Source: Ezakiella massiliensis (lineage in GTDB: Bacteria > Bacillota > Clostridia > Tissierellales > Peptoniphilaceae). From it: a stretch of DNA of 64,000 bases. The stretch lies in NCBI RefSeq assembly GCF_900120165.1, contig NZ_LT635475.1, positions 744,001 to 808,000 of the forward strand, in the 5' to 3' direction. The notes beneath the pieces are model-generated. The model was not told the DNA's origin. It made no database searches and was given only the letters and a program-made list of their open reading frames with translations. Shown one piece after another: positions 1 through 7,803 of the stretch; the first letter of the stretch is position 1, and each line of letters starts with the position of its first letter. Made by a program: the position numbers and the translations under genes.

Positions 1-725
1 AACACCGTGTAGTCAAGCGAGACCGCCAGCAGTAAAATATTGCCCGCCGCATTAGTTACAAATGAAATTTGTCCAAAGATAATATTGGTCCCTGCGTTTA
101 TCACGATCCCTGCAACCAGACCAATCAAAATAATCAATGGTTCTATGTAGGAATCTGTTGTTAGAATTAAAATTAAAATAGTAAATAAAAATCCTATAGC
201 CGTTACAATTGCAATCTCCTTGATAGAAGATGTAGTTGACATGGCCGCATTTACAGCCGAGCCCGTCATGGCGTTATCTGGTCCAATAATTTCTCTAATG
301 CCCTCCACCGCATCAATTTCCTTGTCAGTGTCAACTGTAATATCAATCAGGGCGCTGTTGTTCTTATAATAGTTATCCAGATGTTTTTCATCCATAAAGC
401 TAGATGGCTTCATCAGATTTTCAAAATCATCCAACCAAATAATATCCATAACCCCGTCAACATTTTTTAATTCTTCTATAGTCTCTAATGTTTGATTGAT
501 GCTTACGTCTTTGAGCATAACTCTAACATTTGGTATCATCTCATCAAACTCTTCCTCCATTGTCTTAAGGGCAATAGTTGATTTGCTCTTTGAAGGTAAA
601 TAATCGTTTATGTGGTAGTTAACATCTACTTTTGTGTATGAAAAAATTGAAAATATCAAAAGCAAAACGTAAATGCTAACAACCATTTTTGGATGATCCA
701 AAACTTTTTTGATATATTTGTTCAA
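1..725 (-). CDS. MMPL/RND-family membrane transporter, N-terminal part (cut by window start)
   Basis: The leftward frame gives a protein whose first transmembrane helix lies near residues 13-30 (VVSIYVLLLIFSIFSY). A soluble extracytoplasmic portion of about 150 residues follows, then hydrophobic helices (VTAIGFLFTILILILTTDSY and onward) that run off the window edge. This matches the N-terminal half of MMPL exporters, which move lipids or hydrophobic molecules with the proton gradient. No ATG fits; a TTG at 725 lies six bases behind a GGGGGG Shine-Dalgarno, so TTG is chosen. It is divergent from a TetR-type regulator, the usual layout for a drug or lipid exporter and its repressor. The family is fairly sure; the substrate is unknown. 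Confidence 0.72.
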   Translation of the reverse strand, partial: MNKYIKKVLDHPKMVVSIYVLLLIFSIFSYTKVDVNYHINDYLPSKSKSTIALKTMEEEFDEMIPNVRVMLKDVSINQTLETIEELKNVDGVMDIIWLDDFENLMKPSSFMDEKHLDNYYKNNSALIDITVDTDKEIDAVEGIREIIGPDNAMTGSAVNAAMSTTSSIKEIAIVTAIGFLFTILILILTTDSYIEPLIILIGLVAGIVINAGTNIIFGQISFVTNAAGNILLLAVSLDYTV

Positions 726-758
726 AAATATCCCCCCTAAAAATAAATTGTAGAGTTC

Positions 759-857
759 ATTATACCCCCATAAATCGAAAACTAAAATGGCCATTTGTTG
801 GTCAGATGTGTAATAAATATTTTTTGTTTACACACATGTGATTAATAAGTCTAAAAT
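759..857. promoter_or_regulatory. Divergent promoter/operator region between MMPL exporter and TetR regulator
   Basis: Leftward -10 TATAAT lies at 764-759 with a weak -35 at 787-782. A perfect 12-bp palindrome AAATGGCCATTT (785-796) overlaps that -35. Rightward elements are TTTACA (827-832) and TAAAAT (852-857). A 7-bp inverted repeat TGTGTAA/TTACACA (807-813 and 828-834) overlaps the rightward -35. Both palindromes are candidate operators for the adjacent TetR protein; this assignment is inference. Confidence 0.45.
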
Positions 858-896
858 GGGTATATAAACACAAGAAAAATAAAAATGGGGTGGATT

Positions 897-1496
897 ATGA
901 GAAACGAAGAAATTTCTTACAATACAAAAAAAGCTTTGTCGCTCGCTCTAAAAGAGATGATGGAAAAAAAAGACCTAAATAAAATAACCATATCTGAAAT
1001 AACTAGGCTTTCAAATTACAACCGCAAGACCTTTTACTATCACTTTGAGGATATAGACGACCTGCTTTTATGGACTCTAGAAGACGAGGCAATGTTAAGG
1101 TTGCGTAATTTTGATAAGTCCAATGATTACAAAGAAGCGATAATCTTTGCCATGAACTATATCGAAAGCAATCAAACAGTTTTAAACTGTGCATACAATT
1201 CCGTGGGTAGGGAGACTTTGAGAAAGTTATTTTTAAAAGACTTCTATCAGATTTCCGAAGGAATTTTAAATAAATTCTTGGTTGAATCCAATATAAAAGT
1301 TGATGATGAGTTCAAAGACTTCTTATGTAAGATGATTTCAGGGGCCACAGCCACTATGATTATAGATTATTTCAACAAAAAGCAGGACTATTACAATAAC
1401 ATCGACAAGGACAGGGTCGCTGACTATATATTGCTGATTGCGTCCTCATCGATTAGAGCATCTATCGACGAATATGCCAAGTCTAGTTTGAAATAA
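897..1496 (+). CDS. TetR/AcrR-family transcriptional regulator
   Basis: A 199-residue protein with an N-terminal helix-turn-helix of TetR type: residues 20-45 contain LNKITISEITRLSNYNRKTF followed by YYHFEDIDDLL, the classic recognition helix and YxHF signature. The rest is an all-helical ligand/dimer domain resembling the TetR_C group of DhaS-like regulators. The ATG at 897 is preferred over one at 885 because GGGGTGG lies just upstream of it. It is transcribed away from the MMPL exporter and most likely represses it and itself through the palindromes in the shared gap. The ligand is unknown. Confidence 0.85.
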   Translation: MRNEEISYNTKKALSLALKEMMEKKDLNKITISEITRLSNYNRKTFYYHFEDIDDLLLWTLEDEAMLRLRNFDKSNDYKEAIIFAMNYIESNQTVLNCAYNSVGRETLRKLFLKDFYQISEGILNKFLVESNIKVDDEFKDFLCKMISGATATMIIDYFNKKQDYYNNIDKDRVADYILLIASSSIRASIDEYAKSSLK

Positions 1497-1522
1497 AAAC
1501 TTACAAATAATTTTAAAATCTT

Positions 1523-1550
1523 AGCCTTAAAAATTTTTAAGGCTTTTTTT
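1523..1550 (+). terminator. Rho-independent terminator after tetR-type gene
   Basis: Perfect stem AGCCTTAAAAA/TTTTTAAGGCT followed by a T run. It separates the regulator from nrdJ. Confidence 0.85.
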
Positions 1551-1602
1551 ATTGGTCTAAAGCCTTTTTTCTAATTGTGACTAAAATTTAATTATTTTTG
1601 CC

Positions 1603-1668
1603 TACAAAATCCATTTACATTTTGTACATTTAGGGATATAATGAAATAGGTGCACAAGATATTGTGCA
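1603..1668 (+). promoter_or_regulatory. nrdJ promoter with candidate NrdR box
   Basis: TTTACA (1614-1619) and TATAAT (1637-1642) are 17 bp apart. Directly downstream lies GCACAAGATATTGTGC (1652-1667), which has the shape of the NrdR box (ACACWATATWTTGTGT-like) that represses ribonucleotide reductase genes. A second inverted repeat, TACAAAAT/ATTTTGTA (1603-1610 and 1619-1626), spans the -35. The promoter is seen directly; NrdR control is inference from the box shape and the gene downstream. Confidence 0.6.
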
Positions 1669-1697
1669 ATCTATTAGAAATAAAATTGGAGGAAGAC

Positions 1698-3827
1698 ATG
1701 ACAAGTGTAATAAAAAGAGATGGCCGCAATGTGCCATTTGATGAAGGCAAAATAGAAATAGCCGTTTCTAAAGCCATGGCTGAAACTCAAAAAGGAATTA
1801 AAGAAGACGTCGCAGCCCTGGTGGCAAAAGCTGCTAAAGACAACTTTACTGACAAAGAATCAGTTACTATAGAAGAGATCCAAGACTTTGTTGAATTGGA
1901 ACTCATGAAACACAGCCCAGAAGCTGCAAAAAAATATATTCTCTACAGGGAAGAACGCACCAAGCTCCGTGAAGAGGGCTGGCAAATGTCCGACCTGCAA
2001 AAGGATATCTACAACAACAAATACCGTTACGACGGCGAAAGCTTTGAAGAGTTTATCAGAAGAGTTTCCGGCGGCGACGATTTTATCGGCAAGGCCATCA
2101 AGGACAAGAAATTTATGCCAGCTGGCAGAATTCTTGCAGGCCGTGGCCTAGACAAGTTTGGCAAGAAAATCACCCTGTCCAACTGCTATGTAATGCCCCA
2201 AGTTGAAGACAATATCGAATCCATTTTTGATACTGCAAAATACTTGGCCAGGACTTACAGCTACGGCGGTGGATGCGGACTCACCATTTCCAAGCTCCGT
2301 CCAAAGGGAGCCCACGTTAGAAATGCTGCCAACACAACTACAGGTGCAGTTTCCTTTATGGATTTATTTTCTCTAACCACATCCCTAATTGGCATGCGTG
2401 GACGCCGCGGTGCCCTCATGCTAAACATGGATGTATCCCACCCGGACATCGAAGACTTTATCGATGTTAAAAACAATCTGGAAAAAGTTACATCTGCAAA
2501 TATTTCTGTAAATATAAATGACGAATTTATTAAGGCTGTCAAGGACGGTACAGATTACACCCTCCACTTCCAAGTGGAATCCACAGGCGAAGTAATCGAA
2601 AAGACCATTGATGCCCGTGCCCTCTGGCACAAGCTAGCCAAAAACAATTGGAATATGGCTGAGCCTGGCGTTTTATTCTGGGACCGCATCAATTCCTGGC
2701 ACATCATGAGCGAAGACAAAAATTTCTCCTACGCTGGCGTAAACCCATGCGCTGAAGAACCGCTCCCAGCTTTTGGATCATGTAACCTATCCTCCATCAA
2801 CCTAAGCGAATTTGTAAAAGACCCATTCACAGACTATGCCCGCTTTGACTTTGAAGCCTTTGAAAAAATGGCAACAGCTGGAGTAATTTATCTAAACGGA
2901 ATCCTGGATGAAAATACAAATCTCCACCCACTTCCTGAACAAAGGAAGATGAGTGATGACCTCAGACAAATTGGCCTGGGCATTATGGGCCTGGCAGATA
3001 TGTTTATCAAACTCGGCATCACCTACGGTTCTGAGTCCTCAATCAAACTCATCCATCAAATCGGCCGTTCTCTAATAAATTCTGCTCTTAGACAATCAGC
3101 CTTACTTGCTAAAGAAGATGGACCATTCCCAATGTATGACGCAGAAGCAGTTCTAGCCTCACCATTCATCCAAGCAAACGCAGATGAAGACGTCCTAGAA
3201 CTCATCAAAGAGCACGGACTAAGAAACTCACAACTCCTCACCATTGCACCAACAGGATCCATTTCAACCCTGCTCGGATGCTCCAACGGAGTTGAACCAA
3301 TCTTCCAAATTTCCTACACCAGAAAAACTGAATCCATCCACTCAGAAGACAGATACTACAAAGTCTACACAGGTATTGTCAAAGAGCTCATGGATAAATT
3401 GGAAATCTACGAAGAAGAAGACCTACCAGATTATGTAATTACAACTTCAACCTTGAACTACAAGGACAGGATCGAAGTACAAGCAGCCTGGCAACAATAT
3501 ATAGACGCATCAATTTCATCAACCGTAAATGTGCCAAACGAATTCACAATCGAAGATGTCGAAGGCCTCTATATGTATGCCTATGACATGGGCCTCAAGG
3601 GCGTCACAATCTATCGTGATGGCTGTGCACGCGGAGGAATTTTAATCACAGATAACAAAAAATCATCTGCTGACAAAATCCAAGAACTCCAAAAAGAAAT
3701 CGACGAAATCGCCAGCACAGAACTCAAACAAAACCCAGACGTCTGCCCAATGTGTGGGGGCAAAATGATCCACTCAGGCGGCTGCGCAGAATGTACCTCC
3801 TGCGGCTACTCCCCATGCTCAGTGTAA
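1698..3827 (+). CDS. nrdJ: Adenosylcobalamin-dependent ribonucleotide reductase (class II)
   Basis: A 709-residue class II reductase that converts ribonucleotides to deoxyribonucleotides without oxygen, using adenosylcobalamin to make the thiyl radical. Residues 1-90 form an ATP-cone (VIKRDGRNVPFDEGKI). The catalytic barrel carries SNCYV (first redox Cys near 163) and NPCAEEPLPAFGSCN, where N349, C351 and E353 are the active-site residues. The C-terminus is a Cys-rich tail (CPMCGG, CAECTSCGYSPC) typical of NrdJ, which re-reduces the active site. The start at 1698 follows GGAGGA; an upstream in-frame ATG at 1650 lies inside the promoter/operator region and is rejected. No nrdAB or nrdD is in the window. 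B12 use ties in with the cobalamin riboswitch near 11.5 kb. Confidence 0.95.
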   Translation: MTSVIKRDGRNVPFDEGKIEIAVSKAMAETQKGIKEDVAALVAKAAKDNFTDKESVTIEEIQDFVELELMKHSPEAAKKYILYREERTKLREEGWQMSDLQKDIYNNKYRYDGESFEEFIRRVSGGDDFIGKAIKDKKFMPAGRILAGRGLDKFGKKITLSNCYVMPQVEDNIESIFDTAKYLARTYSYGGGCGLTISKLRPKGAHVRNAANTTTGAVSFMDLFSLTTSLIGMRGRRGALMLNMDVSHPDIEDFIDVKNNLEKVTSANISVNINDEFIKAVKDGTDYTLHFQVESTGEVIEKTIDARALWHKLAKNNWNMAEPGVLFWDRINSWHIMSEDKNFSYAGVNPCAEEPLPAFGSCNLSSINLSEFVKDPFTDYARFDFEAFEKMATAGVIYLNGILDENTNLHPLPEQRKMSDDLRQIGLGIMGLADMFIKLGITYGSESSIKLIHQIGRSLINSALRQSALLAKEDGPFPMYDAEAVLASPFIQANADEDVLELIKEHGLRNSQLLTIAPTGSISTLLGCSNGVEPIFQISYTRKTESIHSEDRYYKVYTGIVKELMDKLEIYEEEDLPDYVITTSTLNYKDRIEVQAAWQQYIDASISSTVNVPNEFTIEDVEGLYMYAYDMGLKGVTIYRDGCARGGILITDNKKSSADKIQELQKEIDEIASTELKQNPDVCPMCGGKMIHSGGCAECTSCGYSPCSV

Positions 3828-3867
3828 AATAAAATATAAAAAGTGTTTCTCATTTTTCCCAATATAA

Positions 3868-3896
3868 AACCGGCTTGCCTTGCAAGTCGGTTTTTT
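3868..3896 (+). terminator. Rho-independent terminator after nrdJ
   Basis: Stem AACCGGCTTGC/GCAAGTCGGTT (one G-T pair) with a three-base loop and a T6 run. Confidence 0.88.
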
Positions 3897-3905
3897 GTGT
3901 GTGAT

Positions 3906-4008
3906 GAATGTAATTTTCTATAACGCTCTGCGTTGTAGGGTCCATCTTTATGTGGACCGAAAAACATCAATCGTCCCTCGTGGACGTGAGATGTTTTTAA
4001 TTACATTC
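3906..4008. repeat. Nested inverted repeat with a GTAG-TTTAT hairpin
   Basis: Outer arms GAATGTAATT/AATTACATTC enclose two hairpins. One is GTAGGGTCCATCTTTATG followed by TGGACC (3936-3958). The other has AAAAACATC/GATGTTTTT arms (3960-3998). The same pair of hairpins in the opposite orientation occurs at 39868-39935, and the first hairpin recurs at 17.9, 39.2 and 39.9 kb. It sits between two convergent genes and could also end transcription of the leftward SIMPL gene. Confidence 0.7.
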
Positions 4009-4034
4009 CACGCAAATTTTAATCAAATATTTTT

Positions 4035-4691
4035 TTATTTTATCTCCCATACAACGGTCACTGTGTCGGACAAGTCTATTTCGTCGGCTTCGATGTCTAT
4101 GTCGTAGGCATCAGGTGCTGCCATCACCTTTGGCTCCATGACGAAATTTTCTATGGGGCTGGATGTAAAATGGAGTTCGCTCCAAGAGTAACTGATGTCC
4201 TCTATTTGACCCAATTCAACTTCTACCGCCTCTGCCAAAATCTTGGCCTTGGCTTTGGCGTCTGCGATGGCATTTTTTAGCATCTCATTTTTCGCGTCCT
4301 CAGGGTTTGAGACTGTATAGTCGATGTCAAAGCTAATTTCCACTGGGCACTTGGAGATGGCATAGAGGACCCTTCCTAAAATTTTATTGTCATTTTCAAA
4401 TTTAATATAGGTCCTGTGGGAAAATTTGTAGCCGACAAATCTGGACTTGTAATTACCCTCCTTGTCCTTGTAGGATTCATAGGCCGTGTTAATGTCAAAG
4501 CTCGTGGTTTTTAAATCCGCTGGGTCCAAACCTGCGCTTGCCAGAGTTTCCTTCAGTATCCTCGTTTGGTCAGCGGAAATCCTAATCGTATCTTCGTATT
4601 CATAGTAGGTCCCCTCTGTCGTGATCCTTAGCTTGATCGTGTCTGGCTTGACGGAAACTTGTCCCTTGCCAGTAACTGTAATTGTCCTCAT
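4035..4691 (-). CDS. SIMPL domain protein (DUF541 family)
   Basis: A 218-residue protein starting MRTITVTGKGQVSVKPDTIKL, the usual N-terminus of SIMPL proteins (V-x-G-x-G-x-v-x-v-x-P-D). The middle shows the alternating strands and the 'NAIADAKAKAKILAEA' helix typical of the family. No signal peptide is visible, so it appears cytoplasmic, unlike E. coli YggE. The start follows AAGGAGG. It is the last gene of the leftward unit, 12 bp after the ABC-F gene. Its biochemical role is not known for this family. Confidence 0.82.
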   Translation of the reverse strand: MRTITVTGKGQVSVKPDTIKLRITTEGTYYEYEDTIRISADQTRILKETLASAGLDPADLKTTSFDINTAYESYKDKEGNYKSRFVGYKFSHRTYIKFENDNKILGRVLYAISKCPVEISFDIDYTVSNPEDAKNEMLKNAIADAKAKAKILAEAVEVELGQIEDISYSWSELHFTSSPIENFVMEPKVMAAPDAYDIDIEADEIDLSDTVTVVWEIK

Positions 4692-4703
4692 AGCTTCCTC
4701 CTT

Positions 4704-6590
4704 TTATTCAGATAATTCTGTCCACTCGTCCATTTTTTTCTCTAATCTATCTGCCAAGTCTTTCCGCCTCATATCCAGGTCCAAAACTTTTTCGTGGTCC
4801 TCGTAAATCTCTGGCCTTGAAAGTTCTTGGTCGATCTGGTCAATTTCATTTTCGATTTTTTCTATGTCAGCCTCGACCTCTGCAATTTTTCTGCGGATGG
4901 CCTGGGACTTTCTGATCTCTTCGCGTTCACGCTTGCGGTCCTTTTGAATTTGGGTCTTGTTGACCTCCTCATATTCGTCCTGGTCCTTCTTGTATTTTCT
5001 AGACATATAATAATCAAAGTCGCCCATGTAAATTTGCTGGGCGTCCGGAGTCATGTCAAGGACTTTTGTCGCAAGTTTTTTTACAAAGTACCGGTCGTGG
5101 GAAATAAAAATCAGTGTCCCTTTGAATGCTAAGAGGGCTTCTTCCAAAACTTCTTTACTTGTCAAGTCCAAGTGGTTGGTCGGTTCGTCCAGCATCAAAA
5201 CATTAGCCCCGCTCAAAATTAATTTGAGAAGGGAAACCCTGGCCCTCTCACCACCCGACAGGTCTTTCATTTCCTTAAAGACATCGTCACCAGTAAAGAG
5301 AAAACTGCCAAGGAGGGTCCTGATTTCGTAGATATTCATCCGCGGATATTCGTCTGAAATTTCATCGACGATTGTGTTTTCCTCGTCCAAGACCTTTAAC
5401 TCTTGGTTGAAGTAGCCGAGTTTTACCCCAGTTCCCCACAAAAATTCCCCATTGTAAGTCGCCTTGTCATTTAAAATATTAAATAAAGTCGTCTTGCCCG
5501 ACCCATTTGGCCCCAAAATTGCCAGCCGGTCCTGGGCCTTGACTTCAAAATTTATATCCTTAAAAAGGTTCTTGTCAGGGAAAGATTTGGACAAGCCGAC
5601 AGCTGTCAAGACGTCGTTACCCGTCCGCTGTGGTTCTTTAAACCTAAAGCGAATAGCCTGGTCGACCTTGGGTGGTTCTTCGGTCTTCATGCGGGCCAGC
5701 ATTTTCTCCCGGCTCTTGGCCTGCCTATAAAATCTGTCGCGGGCGTAAGACCGGTAGCGTCTGATGATTTCCAGCTGGCGTTTCTCTTCTTCTTTGAAAC
5801 TTTCATAGTGCCTTTGCTGTTCTTCAATCCTTGCCCTCTTGACTTCACGATATTTATCATAGCCCATGTCATAGACTTCGACAGATCCGTTATTGACATC
5901 AAAAATTCTTTGGGCAACATTTTGTAAGAGCAAGCGGTCGTGGGAAATAAATAAAACTGCCCCTTTAAAATCGGTCAAAACCCTTTCCAAATAGGCAATC
6001 ATTTCCACGTCCATGTGGTTGGTCGGTTCGTCAAGTATAAGTAAATCAGGTTTTTCCATAAAGATTAAAGCCAGCTCCAGCCTGGCCTTTTCTCCGCCCG
6101 ACAAGGAGTGGACTGATCTGTCAAAAAAATCTTCGCCCATGCCAACCATGGCCAAGTAGCCTTTGATTTCTGACATATAAGCATAGCCGTTTAAGTGGTC
6201 GTAGGCGTCTCGGGCCGCTTGGTAGTCTTCCATGAGCTTTTCAAGGGCGTCTGGGTCCTCGGCCAAGTCCGCCATTTGTCCTTCCATGGCCCTCATGGAT
6301 TTTTCCAAATCCAAAACATCCTGGTATTTTTCCAGGGCCAGTTCCATTACAGTCCGCTTTTCATTTACGGAAATCTGCTGCTTCAAATAGGAAATTTTCA
6401 TTTCAGGCTTGTAAAAAATTTTGCCCTTGGCTTCCAAAATTCCCGCCAAACACTTGGCCAGAGTCGATTTGCCCGAACCGTTGTCGCCAACCATGCCGAT
6501 TTTGTCTCCTTCGTTTATGACAAAGTTTACGTCCTTAAAAATTTCATTTATATTATAGGAAAATTCTAAATCTCTAACTTGTATTAACAT
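4704..6590 (-). CDS. ABC-F family ATPase (ribosome-associated)
   Basis: A 628-residue protein with two ABC ATPase domains and no membrane segments. Domain 1 has Walker A GDNGSGKST (about 36-44), signature LSGGEKARLEL and Walker B LLILDEPTNHMD. Domain 2 has GPNGSGKTT (about 360), LSGGERARVSL and VLMLDEPTNHLD. A charged linker (about 240-300, the P-site tRNA-interaction motif) joins them, and a charged coiled-coil tail covers about 540-628. ABC-F proteins bind the ribosomal E site and rescue stalled translation or protect against antibiotics. The form resembles housekeeping YdiF/Uup-type members, but resistance cannot be excluded. Confidence 0.9.
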   Translation of the reverse strand: MLIQVRDLEFSYNINEIFKDVNFVINEGDKIGMVGDNGSGKSTLAKCLAGILEAKGKIFYKPEMKISYLKQQISVNEKRTVMELALEKYQDVLDLEKSMRAMEGQMADLAEDPDALEKLMEDYQAARDAYDHLNGYAYMSEIKGYLAMVGMGEDFFDRSVHSLSGGEKARLELALIFMEKPDLLILDEPTNHMDVEMIAYLERVLTDFKGAVLFISHDRLLLQNVAQRIFDVNNGSVEVYDMGYDKYREVKRARIEEQQRHYESFKEEEKRQLEIIRRYRSYARDRFYRQAKSREKMLARMKTEEPPKVDQAIRFRFKEPQRTGNDVLTAVGLSKSFPDKNLFKDINFEVKAQDRLAILGPNGSGKTTLFNILNDKATYNGEFLWGTGVKLGYFNQELKVLDEENTIVDEISDEYPRMNIYEIRTLLGSFLFTGDDVFKEMKDLSGGERARVSLLKLILSGANVLMLDEPTNHLDLTSKEVLEEALLAFKGTLIFISHDRYFVKKLATKVLDMTPDAQQIYMGDFDYYMSRKYKKDQDEYEEVNKTQIQKDRKREREEIRKSQAIRRKIAEVEADIEKIENEIDQIDQELSRPEIYEDHEKVLDLDMRRKDLADRLEKKMDEWTELSE

Positions 6591-6594
6591 TTAA

Positions 6595-6846
6595 TCACCT
6601 GATCAGCCTTCCTATGTTTACAGCGCACATAAAACCCGATGCAAGGGCCAAGATAATATGACTTGGCAGAGGGCTTATTTTTTTCTGATAAGCGTTTATA
6701 ACTTCCAAAAAATATTTTACAAAGACTATAGCAAAAATCGTCGCCATCAGGCCTTCAAAGACAATAAATTTTAAAGTATAAAGGGCCAGGGCTAGGACCG
6801 CCATAATTCCCCCATAAATATTGTATTGTTTTAAAAATTTATCCAT
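6595..6846 (-). CDS. Small membrane protein, unknown function
   Basis: An 83-residue protein with three hydrophobic segments: about 11-28 (YGGIMAVLALALYTLKFIVF), about 30-48 and about 62-80. I do not recognise a family. Its start codon overlaps the stop of the DHHW gene (TAATG) and a GGAGG lies inside that gene's last codons, so the two are translationally coupled. The same arrangement leads on to the ABC-F gene 4 bp downstream. Context suggests a helper of the MBOAT/DHHW envelope system; this is inference. Confidence 0.65.
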   Translation of the reverse strand: MDKFLKQYNIYGGIMAVLALALYTLKFIVFEGLMATIFAIVFVKYFLEVINAYQKKISPLPSHIILALASGFMCAVNIGRLIR

Positions 6847-7796
6847 TAAAATCCTCCGATTACATAAATGTCGCCATCCAAGACCTTGTCCTCAATTTTT
6901 TCTCTCAAGAACCTAGGGTCTATAGCACGAACATGCTTATATTTTTTTGCAAAAAATCCTAAAGTTGGATTGGCAAAGGAGTCTTTGATAATTGTGACCG
7001 AACCTTGGCCAGTCCCCTCGATGTCTACGACCCCGTAGTTGCCAGATAAATAAAATAAATAGGGATCAGCAGAATCCAGCTTGTCAAAATTGTAGAGATT
7101 AATCTCCTTGCCATCGGCCAGGATTTTTTTATCCTTAAAGTCTTCTATATATAAGCCAACAAATTTATCTTTCTTAATAAAACCAGTCTTGCGACTGAGG
7201 CCACCGCGAAAATCGTGAGCCTCTGTTCTTTTATAATCTCCATCCAGGCCCAGCTTATCAATGACCTTCAAGACTCCATTTTCGTTTAAGTGGTGGTCGC
7301 CCTTATAATAATCTCCTGTGTCAAAATCTTTAAAGAGATTTTCTCCGACCAGACTATAATATTTTTTGGTCATCTGCCTTTGCAAATTATTCATCTGAAT
7401 AACCTTTGGCAGGTCCTCTGCGTAGACCATCTTGTAAGGAATGGCAAAGACCTTGGCCTGGTCATTATCCTTTATAAATTTCTCCGCCCTGTCATTGGCA
7501 AGCGGCCTCTGATATAAATTCCTCCCGGCGATTATATTATCGTATTCGCGGACGCCACAAATATAGTTAGTATAGGCGCGGACAGACAAAAACTCCGGCT
7601 TAAAGGCAAAGCGGTCGGACAAATAATCCTCCAGGGCCGACATATAGATCCCGGTCGACAGGTTGTCAAAAGTAAACTCTGCCTTGTCCTTGAGTGGCCG
7701 CTGCAAATAATCCGCGTAATCTCTAGGAAAAACCGCCGAGATTAGAGGCAGGCCTGCCAGCAATATTAAAATTATAAGAGCAATTTTCTTTTTCAT
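6846..7796 (-). CDS. DHHW-family secreted/anchored protein (SGNH-like, O-acetylation partner)
   Basis: A 316-residue protein with an N-terminal signal/anchor (KKKIALIILILLAGLPLISA) and an extracytoplasmic domain carrying YYKGDHHLNENG near residue 165. This is the DHH motif of DHHW/AlgX-J-like proteins, which sit outside the membrane and accept or transfer acyl groups made available by an MBOAT protein. The gene lies 7 bp behind the MBOAT gene, confirming the pairing. A longer paralogue with KTDHHMSKTG lies at 22122-23255. The polymer acetylated is unknown; lipoteichoic acid or a wall glycan is plausible. Confidence 0.75.
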   Translation of the reverse strand: MKKKIALIILILLAGLPLISAVFPRDYADYLQRPLKDKAEFTFDNLSTGIYMSALEDYLSDRFAFKPEFLSVRAYTNYICGVREYDNIIAGRNLYQRPLANDRAEKFIKDNDQAKVFAIPYKMVYAEDLPKVIQMNNLQRQMTKKYYSLVGENLFKDFDTGDYYKGDHHLNENGVLKVIDKLGLDGDYKRTEAHDFRGGLSRKTGFIKKDKFVGLYIEDFKDKKILADGKEINLYNFDKLDSADPYLFYLSGNYGVVDIEGTGQGSVTIIKDSFANPTLGFFAKKYKHVRAIDPRFLREKIEDKVLDGDIYVIGGF

Positions 7797-7803
7797 ACTT
7801 CAC

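Noticed and set aside
1650..1697. Earlier in-frame start for nrdJ
   Set aside because: The region overlaps the likely transcription start and the NrdR-like box; the ATG at 1698 has GGAGGA in front and begins the ATP-cone normally.
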